A stretch of DNA of 64,000 bases from Heloderma charlesbogerti (GCA_026122225.1 JANEZZ010001479.1:62001-126000); one strand, 5' to 3'. Positions 1 through 9,632 are shown, counted from the stretch's first letter. Translations and numbers: made by a program. Notes: generated by a model not told the origin, from the sequence alone.

Positions 1-262
1 ACTAGATTCCATTGCATGCTATAAGATAAAAAGGTCTGTTATCAAATACTATACCCTGTTAATTATTGCATGCCAACCACCAAATGTTGGGTTCTTTGGA
101 AACTTATTAGGGGTTCTGTAATGAGAAGTACAGCTAAAAGACAACCTGCCAGCTCCCCTGATCTTCTGCAACTGAAAACCGTGTTGGATGACCCGCTTCA
201 GTACACTATGGACACTGCAAAGGCAGCACAGCTCTGTGTGAACTGGGCATGTGCTGTTGAAG
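1..262. other. unassigned sequence at window edge
   Basis: I see no recognised repeat or gene. Short open frames exist on both strands but show no protein motif and no exon-like signals. Confidence 0.4.
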
Positions 263-390
263 AGCCTTCCCCAACATGGTGCCTTCCAGATGTTTTGGAT
301 TACAACCCGCATCATACCTGACCATTGGCCATTCTGGCTGGGGCTAATGGGAGTTGTAGTCTGAAACACCTGGAGGGATGCTATTCTAGA
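263..390. repeat. palindromic dispersed repeat, copy 1
   Basis: The left arm (CCAGATGTTTTGGATTACAA) is answered by an inverted arm (GTTGTAGTCTGAAACACCTGG) around a TGGCTGGGG centre. The same foldback recurs at 26395, 30855, 46770, 49325 and 52650. It is non-coding and probably a small inverted-repeat transposon; no target duplication was found for this copy. Confidence 0.7.
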
Positions 391-1055
391 ATATGCCCCA
401 CAATCGTTTGCAATGTAGCAGGGATTCTGTGGCACACACACAGCTGTTTCTTGGCAGATGGCAGTGTGGAAAATGTTCTGTTGGCATGCTTGTTGTTATC
501 ACTGGTATGAGAAAACATGCCAACACAAGGTCTTGGGCAGTTAGCAAGAGGGTGGGCTCAGGCTAGTTCAATGGCTGGTCTGGGCTACTGGTTTCTAGGC
601 CCCTTCCTGTTAGAGTTGGGCACTCCTTCCTGTACCATTTCAGGCCATGGGTCCTGTCAATACCCTGCACTGCCTCAGTTGGGGTGAGGACTTCACATCA
701 CTGGGCATTGCTGGAACTTGGGTTGCAAGGTTCTACTATAGGTCAGATCTTTAGCAGGTAGGTCAGGTTTCTCAAGGAAGCAAGACAGTAAGATATCAGC
801 ACCACAGACAGCTCCAAGTGGTGCTAGGGGTGGAAGTCAGACACCGTTGCCTGTATGTTTCTCCAACAACAAGCAGGTAAAGACTGAGCCTTAACTAGGA
901 GTGTAGCTTCCTCTAGTCAGTCCCACCTCCACAATGAATGGGGCTTTGTCTCTCAAAGGAGTCTGGCCTGTTTTCGTCAACGGTGATGAAAGTGGGAGTG
1001 GCTGTGGCATGTGGGGATCCTCACGGCTGGAGTCCTCAGAGCCTGGGGATGGCAA
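391..1055. other. unassigned sequence
   Basis: About 665 bases with no recognised gene, repeat or RNA. Small open frames have no family features. Confidence 0.4.
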
Positions 1056-1297
1056 TGCCAGTGTAGTGTAGTGGCGAGAGTGACGGACTGGGAGCCGGGA
1101 GATCCGGGTTCTAGTCCCCGCTCGGCCATGGAAGCTCACTGGGTGACTTTGGGCTAGTCACAGACTCTCAGCCCAACCCATCTCACAGGGTTGTTGTTGT
1201 GAGGATACAACGGTGAGGAGGAGGATAACGTAAGCTGCCTTGAGTGAGGGAGAAAGGCAGGGTATAAATGCAATAAATAAATAAATAAATAAATAAA
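1056..1297 (+). mobile_element. tRNA-derived SINE of the Sauria type, near full length
   Basis: The head resembles a tRNA gene: an A-box-like GTGTAGTGGCGAGAGTGACGG is followed by the B-box-like GGTTCTAGTCC. The body carries the usual GAAGCTCACTGGGTGACTTTG and CTCACAGGGTTGTTGTTGTG blocks. The tail is GGGTATAAATGCAATAAATA with repeated AAAT units. This SINE class is known from squamates, so it is one of the main clues to the host. Related copies lie at 4650, 22564 and 36858. Confidence 0.85.
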
Positions 1298-1543
1298 TGC
1301 AACCTAATCAGGATGCAGGGAAGCTGATCTCTGTGGTCTTTACGGAGAGCTGGGTCCTGGGGAGGTGGAAGCCTTGTGACATCTTTCCTTGACTGAGTTC
1401 TCTCCTGGCACCAGTAACTCTGCAGCCTCAGTCCATGACACTTCCACACCACCCTTTTCCATTTCCAGCTGGGACTTAGGATCTCCTGAGCCCTGTGAGC
1501 TGTCTGGCTTCCTACCCAGTATGAGGAGTGTGTCACTTACACC
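1298..1543. other. unassigned sequence between SINE and DNA transposon
   Basis: No recognised feature. It contains the left 8-bp target copy CTTACACC (1536-1543) of the next element. Confidence 0.4.
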
Positions 1544-2231
1544 TAGGGATGTACGAAAGCCACTTACCGTTTTGCGGATTTGCTTCGCGGTGGGGGGGGA
1601 GGCGCTCTGTCCCTCCCCCCGGAATCCTGCCTGGCTGGCTCTGCTCCGCGGGGATTCCGCGGAGCCGCCATCTGGCTCCGCCCACAGCCGGACATCCGGC
1701 CGCTGGGCAGCAGGGACACAAATGGCGGTGGCCGTAGCCACAGCCGTTTGCATCCCTGTACTTAACCATGATAGGCTACATAAATATTTACATAGCCTAT
1801 CACGGCAATGTAAAAAAAACCACATACGCAAATGGCGGCGGCTACAGCGGCCGCCATTTGCGTTTGCTATTTTTTGCCGTTCTAGCCTACGTAAATATTT
1901 ACGTAGGCTAGAACGGTGAAAAATAGCGAACGCAAATGGCGGCCGCCGTAGCTGCCGCCATTTGCGTACGCTGCGCCCAGCTAGGAGACCAGCCACCCCT
2001 GCCCCCACCACAACTGCCCCCCGCAACTGCTGCCCCTGCCGCCGCACCTTCCGCCGCCGCACCTTCCACCGCCGCTGCCACTGCCGCATCCACCGCAGGT
2101 AAGCTTCATCCCGGAGGGTTCTGCAGGGCGGGTGGGGGGGCAAGAGGCCCTTCCGCCACGGATTCTGGGGGGCCGAATGCCAGTGCATTCGGCCTCACTG
2201 GAATCTGTGGCAGAATTCTCCACCATCCCTA
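1544..2231 (+). mobile_element. hAT-type hairpin-array transposon, copy 1 (non-autonomous)
   Basis: The element begins TAGGGATGTACGAAAG and ends CACCATCCCTA, and is flanked by exact 8-bp direct repeats CTTACACC (1536-1543 and 2232-2239), the duplication size of hAT transposases. Its 688 bp encode no transposase. The interior alternates GC-rich palindromes (GCAAATGGCGGC and complement) with AT-centred ones (CTACGTAAATATTTACGTAG). The left end has the GGATTTGC and GGCGCTCTGTCCCTCCCC blocks, the right end the CCGAATGCCAGTGCATTCGG hairpin. Open frames across it are by-products of CpG-rich repeats and palindromic symmetry, not genes. Confidence 0.9.
1847..1946. repeat. 100-bp nested palindrome inside hairpin-array copy 1
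   Basis: The centre lies between 1896 and 1897. The inner 40 bases (1877-1916) are a perfect palindrome, and symmetry continues with few mismatches out to GCGGCC at 1847 and GGCCGC at 1946. The arms carry GCCGCCATTTGCG and its complement, so neighbouring GC-rich and AT-rich hairpins belong to one larger foldback. Confidence 0.9.
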
Positions 2232-2239
2232 CTTACACC

Positions 2240-3204
2240 CTCAGCCTGCACCTGGGCCATGGCCAGTTCTCTCCTTTCCTCACAAGGTGCCCAGTCAGAA
2301 TCACCCCACCTGCAAAGCAGCCCCCCCTCTTGATAGCAGATCATCTTGACAAATTCACTTTCTAAACTTGGTATCTTTGATCAATCCCAATAAACATCCG
2401 CAATGAATTATTCATAAGGAGAATGGCTTCTTGGAGTGTTAGGGTGATTGTGCTCTCTGAATTAAAGATGGAAGCTATGCTATTTAAGAGAAAAGCAGGC
2501 TGTACGTGGAAAGGATAAAGTCCCTGGTTGCAAAAACCGACATATTTTCATTGCGCTGCCCTCCACGCCAAACCAATGCCTTGTCAAATGGCTTTGGATG
2601 TGATTTTCCGGTACTTGCATCTTAATGAACTGAGCAAGGAAGGGAGGAAATCAGTGACCGGGTGTGTGGTGTTCTGCAAGGACTGATTGATCGCACACAG
2701 GTTTGAAGTGCAGAACTGCATGTTATGAGTGACACAGGCAGGCCACCACAAGCCGTGCGCCAGTAACAAGTTCACAGCCTTCCCTCATAGGGGCATCATT
2801 TATTCTGTGTCATGATGTCACCACAGACGTCCATCTCCTGTATGAACCGACTTGTATACTTACATCATCAGGAGAGGGGCTGTTTCATGTTCCCTTCATT
2901 CAGAGGTGCCATCAGAGATGCCGGGAGGCACATCCTCAGAAGATTAAAATAGGGACAAACTTGTAACATCATTCGCTCTAATAGTGAGCCCAGGTGGTTG
3001 AGTGCCAACATGATTGGAGCCCAAAGCAGCTGAGCCCCCAACCCCAAAGGGAAGTGACAGCATGCTCAGGGGAGCCCTGAGGTATGCAAAAGTACATGTT
3101 TTTTTAAAGCCCAAGTAACCATCCCCTCCCGAAAACACCCCAATGAGGATGGGGCCTCCTGGAGCCTCGGAATATTGGATGTCAGAAAAGAAAAAAAGAA
3201 AATT
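2240..3204. other. mostly single-copy-looking sequence; possible conserved non-coding block at 2360-2790
   Basis: No repeat family is recognised. The 2360-2790 part is AT-balanced and contains GATCAATCC, GAATTATTCAT and GTTGCAAAAACC, which look like transcription-factor-type motifs. This is a weak inference, with no coding signal. Confidence 0.3.
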
Positions 3205-3384
3205 CAGTGGAGACTGGTGGCTCCGATGTCAGTGGGGCGGTGAATCCATGCCAGGTTTCAGTCACAACCAGTCAGAACTCTAAAGGAGGTATCCAAGGTG
3301 CTCCTTTAGAGTTCTGACTGGTTCTGACTGAAACCCGGAGTGGATTCACCACCCCACTGACATCGGAGCTTCCAGCCTCCACTG
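3205..3384. repeat. 180-bp foldback element, arms about 80 bp
   Basis: The left arm starts CAGTGGAGACTGGTGGCTCC and includes ACCAGTCAGAACTCTAAAGG. The right arm is its near-perfect reverse complement, ending GGAGCTTCCAGCCTCCACTG. Only about 15 bases separate the arms near 3290-3300. A more decayed copy is at 32855-33085, so it is a dispersed inverted-repeat family and not a local hairpin. Confidence 0.85.
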
Positions 3385-3389
3385 ATGGA

Positions 3390-4252
3390 TAGGGATATAT
3401 GAGGAATTCATTTCAGTTCATTTTTATCAGGATTTACCCAGTTTGCACTCTACAAACTCAGTGCGGACTTGGACGCAATTGAAGTCCGTCCATTTCCGAG
3501 CTTGCAGTGTGATTCGTGGGCTGAAAATATAGATGCGTTCGACAGCGTGCGTACCTTTGAAAAGCACGCATGAAAAATGCATACTTTTAAAATATGTGCA
3601 CAACACACTTTAATGAATGTGGGGATGTACAAATCCCCTACCTGCCAGTCCAGGGGGGGGTGTCCATGGGGTGGAGGAGGCGATCCGTTCCTCCCCCTGG
3701 AATCCTCACGGGCTGGCTCTGCTACGCGGCGATTCTGTGGAGCCGCCAGCCGGCTCTGAAGCGCCAGTGATACGGTTGCCATGCCGTATCGCTGGCTGAA
3801 GGGGACTACTGACCGCTACCACAAATGGTGTCCCGGACGCCATTTGCGTCCGTTAAGGTCTTAGTTTAAGGTAAACGCAGCCGTAAATGGCTGCATTTAC
3901 CTTAAACTAAGGCCTTTATGGACGCAAATGGTGTCCCAGACGCCATTTGTGTCCACAGTCAGTAGTCCCCTTCAGCCAGCGATATGGCATGGCGGCCTTA
4001 TCGCTGGCAATCCAGAGCCGGAGGAATTCTCCGTCATCCCTAAATGAATGGGAGAAAAATGCATACATTTCAAAGATGTGGACAACTGATGCATACACTT
4101 GGAAAATATGCATGAAATACGCACAGATGTTTATGCAAAAAGAGAAAAACAAAGCTCGCGATCTGATATGGACATGACACGGAACAAGCTTTGGACAACA
4201 AGAATTTGGACAACTTCGATGAGCTCAGGTTTTGCTGATTCGCACATCCCTA
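3390..4252 (+). mobile_element. small hAT-type element, TTTCAGTTCATTTTT family, interrupted
   Basis: The left part (3390-3611) and right part (4051-4252) match the uninterrupted relatives at 42860-43314 and 60957-61393: TTTCAGTTCATTTTTATCAG near one end and GATTCGCACATCCCTA at the other. It is split by the 423-bp hairpin-array copy 2. Flanks share ATGGAT, but an exact 8-bp duplication is not clear. No transposase is encoded. Confidence 0.8.
3620..4042 (+). mobile_element. hAT-type hairpin-array transposon, copy 2, nested in another element
   Basis: Ends are TGGGGATGTAC and GTCATCCCTA. Flanks are the exact 8-bp repeat AATGAATG (3612-3619 and 4043-4050). Removing the element and one repeat restores CTTTAATGAATGGGAG, which matches the uninterrupted relatives (TTTAATCAATGGGAG at 21177), so the empty site is visible within the window. 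The interior is one large foldback: GATACGG...GTATCGCTGGCTGAAGGGGA is mirrored by CCCCTTCAGCCAGCGATAT, with ACGCCATTTGCGTCC motifs and a centre near 3890. Confidence 0.93.
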
Positions 4253-4649
4253 TGGATGAGGCTCTGTTTCCTGACATCATCTGGCCCATGGGAGAAGGGT
4301 CTGGGGTATCAATCTGGCCCTCTGACCTAAAAAGGTTCCCTGCCCCTGCCCTAAAAGAATGGTGTCTATCTTGCTCCCACTCTCGCTTGCGTGCCAAACA
4401 GAAGGAGATTATAGTGCTTTGTGGTGCCATTGGAATCACCCACTCCAGACTGGGGCATGACTCACTTGTGGGTCCCAGCAGAAACCTAATTCTGTACACA
4501 CACTTCTGTGGATGCCCCTGTCAGGAGATGTTCCCCAATGCAGGGGAAGCATGTCCACCATGTATGCTCTTCTTGTTGAGGGACTGCAGAGTCCCCCCAG
4601 AAACAAGAGTTTGAAAGCCACTGCCTTGAAAGCCAACCAGATGAGATGC
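4253..4649. other. unassigned sequence
   Basis: No recognised repeat. A 171-residue open frame overlaps it but starts inside the transposon at 4099 and shows no domain, so I do not call a gene. Confidence 0.35.
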
Positions 4650-4767
4650 TCAGCCTCATTTTCACTTGCTCATCAGAAGGTGTAAGGATAATGTAAGCCG
4701 CCTTGAGTTCCTTGCGAGAGGGAGAAAGGCGGGGTATAAATGCAATAAATAAATAAATAAATAAACA
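4650..4767 (+). mobile_element. Sauria-type SINE, 5'-truncated tail
   Basis: The block GTAAGCCGCCTTGAGTTCC, then GAGAAAGGCGGGGTATAAAT and an AATA run, matches the 3' part of the SINE at 1056. The tRNA-like head is missing. Confidence 0.8.
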
Positions 4768-5194
4768 ATGACCAACGATTAAAAATGTTGCTTTGCATTC
4801 CAATGGTCAGAGTTCTATGCTTTTTAGACAGGTATTTTTTTAAATCAAGGGAAACGTGTAATGGAAATACGTATATTTATGCAGAGGTGTTTTGGCGACT
4901 GGAAGAATTTTTGTTAGCACTTACTGAAGAGGAAGATGTCGACTTGGCAACAACTCATTCAAAGCCCAACAAAAAGAACTTCCCCAAGGATTTAGAATTG
5001 TATCACACATTGACTTGAAAAACACCCATTGACTTTGTGTAGTTGAAATGGAATTCTACTGGGACACCATAGTATATTGATATATGTTTTTAATTGTGTA
5101 TTGTTATGTCCAATACTGACATATCTTTTTAAATGTCTGTTTTAAAACACTGATACTAAATACAATTGTGTATGTGTATTGGGTTTTGGTTGTA
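4768..5194. other. unassigned AT-rich sequence
   Basis: No gene or repeat recognised. Confidence 0.35.
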
Positions 5195-5560
5195 GTTGTA
5201 TTATTTATTAGCAATATTTATATACCGCTTAATATAATAAAATCCCTAAGCAGTTCACATATAAATAGTAAAAAAACAAATTTGAAACACATTATTAAAA
5301 ACAATTTCAACTGCAGTAGCCATACAAAGAGCAGTAAGATGGATCAGCATATGATTAATTGCAATTAATTATAAGCCGGAGAAGGCCTCGGTGAACAAGT
5401 GCATTTTCAGGAGGTGTTTGGAACCTACCACATTTTCTGCCTCCTGAACTGCATGGGGGAGGGTTTACCAGAGGTTTGGTGCCACCACAGAGAAGGCCAT
5501 GCGGGCTAGAGGGTCATTGGAACTTCCAGGCGCTCTAGGCAGCTGTCTCTATGGTCGTGG
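5195..5560 (-). mobile_element. LINE-derived 3' region (L2-like), copy 1
   Basis: TTTATATACCGCTTAATA near the start, an A-rich stretch with CAATTTCAACTGCAGTAGCC, then GCCGGAGAAGGCCTCGGTGAA and CCACAGAGAAGGCC follow the same layout as 8925-9330 and, inverted, 40425-40610. The class assignment (3' end of an L2/CR1-group LINE) is from memory of reptile repeats. Confidence 0.55.
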
Positions 5561-5969
5561 GGATTTATCCATGGAGCGCCCAAATTTATCTATGGAATGG
5601 CTGACAGATGACACTTAAGCTACCCCGGGGCCCTGCAGAGGGTAGGTAACAAAGGTGGGTAACTTGCCAATCGTGGACAGGAAAAATGCTCCCCACACAA
5701 CACGCAAACCCACCTTTCACATTTGGGAGCAACCCATGGGGGGTTACCAAGTCATCTGCCCCCAGCCACCACGTTTACTTTTCTTTTGCAGTGTTTTAGC
5801 AATGCACATTGATAATGCAGAAAGGGGAAAAACATGAACAAGCTGGGAGCTTTGGCGAGGGGCTATGTACAGACATTGGAAATAGAAAAATAAAGAAAGG
5901 ATAATGGTGGTTTTTGCAAAGCAGTAGTTCCACTTAGTGACCAGGTAGTTTGGAACTCAACATTTGAAT

Positions 5970-5971
<2 letters not shown>
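5561..5971. other. unassigned sequence
   Basis: Nothing recognised before the TG microsatellite. Confidence 0.35.

Positions 5972-6003
<32 letters not shown>
5972..6003 (+). repeat. (TG)n microsatellite
   Basis: About 16 uninterrupted TG units, adjoining the left edge of the LTR candidate. Confidence 0.95.
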
Positions 6004-6005
<2 letters not shown>

Positions 6006-6010
6006 GTATC

Positions 6011-6448
6011 TGTGACATTTTTGGGGTACCTAGAACTCCCCCCGCCCTCCTTAGAGTATGTCCGAGAATCAGCCTCTAAACTTTAGGTTGCAAAACAGTG
6101 TTTATTATCAATAAAACAAAATACAGCAAGAGGATGAGAGGGAAAACAAAGCAAGCATCAAAACAAAGCAACCTGCAAACTTACTGGTCTACCATTGCCT
6201 TGGCACAGATGATTCCCGCATACAGCTCCCAGCCTCTGGGGCTTATCTGGAGAGGCAGCCCTGATTCCATGCACCCCCCATATATTGAACCTGGCCCAGG
6301 GAGAGAAGCAAAGTACCTGCCTAATTAATAGAAAGCCCATAAGCGTATGACACCAATTACCCCCTCCTAAACAGGCCAAGATATCGCTCAAGGCTTAAAG
6401 ATACAGGCATCCGCCCAAGACCTGAATGCAAAACAACTCAGCATCATC
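6011..6448 (-). mobile_element. probable solo LTR, minus strand
   Basis: Read on the minus strand it has a TATA-like AATATATGG, an AATAAA signal in the TTGATAATAAACACTG region, and ends in GTCACA. The 5-bp repeat GTATC flanks it (6006-6010 and 6449-6453), the duplication size of many LTR elements. The inner start is not a clean TG, so the left end of the LTR in its own orientation may be off by two bases. No internal viral genes are present. Confidence 0.5.
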
Positions 6449-6453
6449 GTATC

Positions 6454-7783
6454 CTTCATATTTCTACCATTTCAGTATTCATTAACAGCAATTTCTAGTT
6501 CACTAGAATGGTTTCGACCTGAAAAAACAAAAGTGTGAACATATTCAGCACCGTGCTTAACCATAATATTTTGCATTTAGTGGCTTGAATCCAATGAAGT
6601 CCGCTGATGGAACTGCTCCCTTCAGCAGAACAGGAAAGGTCAATTTCCCCTCTTCCTGTGGCCCCCATATACCCCAAAGTTTGCTCCAGAGGGGAGGGGG
6701 AGGAGAGGGGGAGGAAGACGTCCCGTTGTGCAAGGGGATTTCTGCTTGCATGACACTGGATTTTGCAAATATATAGCATATCTGAAGGGTTCAGTCTCCT
6801 TCTCTATAGTCTTCACAACAGCCCTGCATGGTAGGCCAGGAGGAGGCCAGAACGGGTTGGAGAGGGGAAAACTGGATCTGCTGGGGGTGGTCTCAGGAGG
6901 TTGTGGATATGGAGGTCTCTGGGGAGACCTGGGAAGAATGGATGAATTCTGAAAAGGGAAGGTTTGTTAGAACTGTCAGGCTGGATGGAAACATACTGGA
7001 GATGAACCCAGATGACCTTACCTGACCCTATGGAGCCTTATTGTTTGTGGGCCCAGAAAATGTTTAGGAGGGGGGAGAAAGGAGGCAATAGCTCCCAGCC
7101 ACATCACAGCATCCAGAGAGCTTCCCAGCTGGATTCTCACTTGCACAGTCTAATCCATCCCAGCTCCAGTCCCTCAAGTCTCACCGTAGTAAGATAAACT
7201 TGCGAGCTCTGGAACCGCAGAGCGGTTTTTGCCTCTGCATCTCCCGTCCTGACCCTTTCCATCACGGCCTGACACTTCCCCTGTTTGCCGACGCCTCTGC
7301 CGTGATGGATAGGTCTGCTTCGGATGGGCCACTGACAGGAGATGCAGCCTGTGTGATGGATGGCCTGAGCTGGTGTTTATAGGAAGCTGATCGCTGGGAC
7401 TCTCGAGTGTAATTGATTTGTGCTTTCCTTGGCATTACTGCGGAGAGGGAAAATGGAATCCTCTCCTTCATGGAAGATAAGATCTGCCAACAGCTAGGAT
7501 ACCTAAATGTAACGTGCACATTCAGAGGGAGTTCACCTGCAAGTACAAGATGCTCAGGATGATGAGGTGGAAAGGCCTTCATGGCCTGCTTGCGAGACGC
7601 CCAGAAGCATCTTGTTGACCCCTTTGGGGGAACGAGAACACTGGACTGGATGGATCGGGCGGTCCATGTGTTCTTCAGGGATGGTCATCTGGGAGTCCTC
7701 TAGAAAAATTGCCATGTACCTTCTGAATGACCAATGCTGTCTTAGGAACCAGACGGTCATGATTCAAATATTTTAAAACAGGC
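6454..7783. other. unassigned sequence
   Basis: About 1.3 kb without a recognised repeat family, gene or RNA. Open frames up to 106 residues lack motifs. Confidence 0.35.
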
Positions 7784-8108
7784 TCAGGGGCCAAACTAAG
7801 AAGTCCAGCCTTCTGGGATTCCTCAAATGGCTGCTCCCCTTGCCCTGCCCTCACTGCCTTCCCCTGAGCATGAATTGTTTGTTGTTCCCCCGGCATTCGT
7901 GCAGTTGTTTCCTCATTCTAAAAGGTTGAAATGCCTCTCCTGAGGCTGTGTTACAGGCAGTAAGAGCTTTAGGCCAAAAAATGCTGTTGTATTTGCCCTT
8001 GCCCCTTTTGTCTTCAGCCCCTGCCTCTCTGGCCACTGGAATGCGGCCCCTGAGAACTTCTCCAAAATGGAATTCAGCTCACGGGCTGAAGGAGGTTCTG
8101 AACCTCTG
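7784..8108 (-). mobile_element. hAT-type element, CAGGGG-end family, minus orientation, one end decayed
   Basis: Read on the minus strand it begins CAGAGGTTCAGAACCTCC, then GAATTCCATTTTGGAGAAG, GGCCGCATTCCAGTGG and GAGAGGCATTTCAACC, the order seen at 34550, 35479, 38224 and 43391. The other end is eroded, so no target duplication can be assigned. Non-coding. Confidence 0.7.
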
Positions 8109-8592
8109 TGTTCAAATGACTGACGGAATAAAAAGGGTGCCTGTTGCTGACCATTCAAGGTAAGAACACACAGAGTTCACAGTCACAAGATGTGATGACA
8201 GTCTCCAGCTTAACAGAAGTAAAAAGACTCTACACATGACTGGAAGATGCCTATTGCTGGCTATTAGCTATGGCAGCTACATGTCTATGTCTGCACTCCA
8301 GATGCCAGGGATAAACACTTAAGGACACTGGTTGCTTTTATGTCTTGCTTGGGTACTAGATGTATCAGCATGTAGCTGCCCAGTGTTGGAACAAGAGGCC
8401 AGACAAGATGGCGTGATCTGGTACAGGGAGCTGCCCTATACCATAAAAGACTGTGCAGGGCCAGCCCAAGACATTTTGCTAGGGATGCTGGAGAAATTTG
8501 AGACGGACTAAAAGGAGCTTGGATTTCTGAGAATCCGACCTGTGGCATCCGCTGCAGAGCACCCCCCTGAGGCTGTGCGGAGTCCATGGACT
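8109..8592. other. unassigned sequence
   Basis: No recognised gene or repeat. Confidence 0.35.
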
Positions 8593-8797
8593 TTCGGATG
8601 ATTTTTTTTACTTTCCAGAAATTTACACATATATATCCGTAGGAAAATACGTACCTGCTGAGGAAACATTGAATGGAATGAGGGACAGTACAGTAAATGT
8701 TACGTACTGAGGTAAATTATGTCAATACTTACGGAAATACTTATGTATGTTTTTGCGGATTTTTCTGCATGACGAAAAAAATCATCCGCATCCGTCT
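8593..8797. repeat. inverted-repeat element with CGGATGATTTTTTT ends
   Basis: TTCGGATGATTTTTTTTACT at the left is mirrored by CGAAAAAAATCATCCGCATC at the right, and the interior pairs loosely (TACGTACCTG, TTACGTACTGAGG, AATACTTACGG). It is AT-rich and non-coding. I know of no named family for it. Confidence 0.6.
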
Positions 8798-8924
8798 GTG
8801 GGCAGATGATGGAACAAAAGGCCCCTGGCAACCCGCGAAACACAGATGGAGTGGATTTTCCACAGTCCACACATCTCTACATTTTACTGCCTGATGCAGA
8901 GCAGCAAATGTGTTCATTCCAAAA

Positions 8925-9330
8925 TATTTCTTGGCTGCTATTCAGGGCAGAAGTCCTCCCAGGGCAGCGTACAACAATAAAACACATAATAAAAAACAAT
9001 GCAGTATTAAAAATGGTAAAAACACAATAAAAACAGTGAAAACACAATGAAAAACAGGAAGAGCAACAAACCTTCTAGAAAACAACAAACACCAGCATAA
9101 AACAAAACCTTCAACAGACAACTGCAGTCATAACCCAGTCCGATAACCCATAATCAGGGGAAGGCCAGGGTAAAGTAGTAGGTTTTTTGGGCCTTCTTCA
9201 AAGCTGCAATGATGGGGCCTGGCAGACCCCAGATGACAGCTTATTCCAGAGATGTGGGGCCACTGTGGAAAAGGCCCTCTCCGCCTTTTGTCCCTGCCTG
9301 CCACTGGAATGTGGTCTGCAAGATCTTTAA
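8925..9330 (-). mobile_element. LINE-derived 3' region (L2-like), copy 2
   Basis: GGCTGCTATTCAGGGCAGAA and CCTCCCAGGGCAGCGTACAA are the reverse of the tail at 40540-40590 (GCCGCCTTGGGAGGGCTTCT). An A-rich run of AAAACACAATAAAAAC type follows, then GAAGGCCAGGGTAAAGTAGT. Same layout as 5195-5560. Confidence 0.6.
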
Positions 9331-9399
9331 TGAAATGGAGTTTGGCCTTGGGATGAAAGAGGTTCTGGACGCCTGGTCTGCACTGACCAGCAGCTGCTC

Positions 9400-9515
9400 T
9401 TCGGGGTTTCAGTCAAGGATCTTTCTCAGCCCTACCTGGTGATGCCACTGCTGGGGATTGAACCTGAGATCTTCTGCCCCCAAATCATGTGCTCTGCTAT
9501 TGAGCCCCTCCCCAT
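9400..9515 (-). mobile_element. tRNA-derived SINE (second family), fragment
   Basis: Minus-strand sequence with GGATTGAACCTGAGATCTTC (the inverted B-box-like GGTTCAATCC) and AGCCCTACCTGG matches the family whose full layout is at 14095 and 42810. Confidence 0.65.
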
Positions 9516-9578
9516 GGGAAGCTTTGATGGGATGATTTGGTAATGATGCCTCCTGTAAGAAAGGCAACTAGCAGAGAA

Positions 9579-9632
9579 TCATAGAATAGTAGGGTTGGAA
9601 GGGGCCTACAAGATCATCGCGTCCAACCCCCA
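9579..9632 (-). mobile_element. CR1 LINE 3' end, short fragment
   Basis: GAATCATAGAATAGTAGGGT is the reverse of the CR1 tail, and TTGGAAGGGGCCTACAAG follows as in the other copies. Confidence 0.85.

Noticed and set aside
49..441. 130-residue frame on the minus strand as a host exon
   Set aside because: It crosses the palindromic repeat at 263-390 and lacks splice sites or recognisable protein sequence.
1340..2188. 282-residue arginine-rich frame on the minus strand, and a 176-residue frame opposite
   Set aside because: Both run through the CpG-rich palindromes of hairpin-array copy 1. Their repeated segments are the hairpin units in translation.
3390..4252. Six-base duplication ATGGAT as evidence for a different superfamily
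   Set aside because: Relatives at 42860 and 60957 have 8-bp duplications at 7 of 8 and 6 of 8, so the shorter match is better explained by mutation or chance.
4099..4614. 171-residue frame as a gene
   Set aside because: It starts within a small hAT-type element and continues into unassigned sequence, with no domain.
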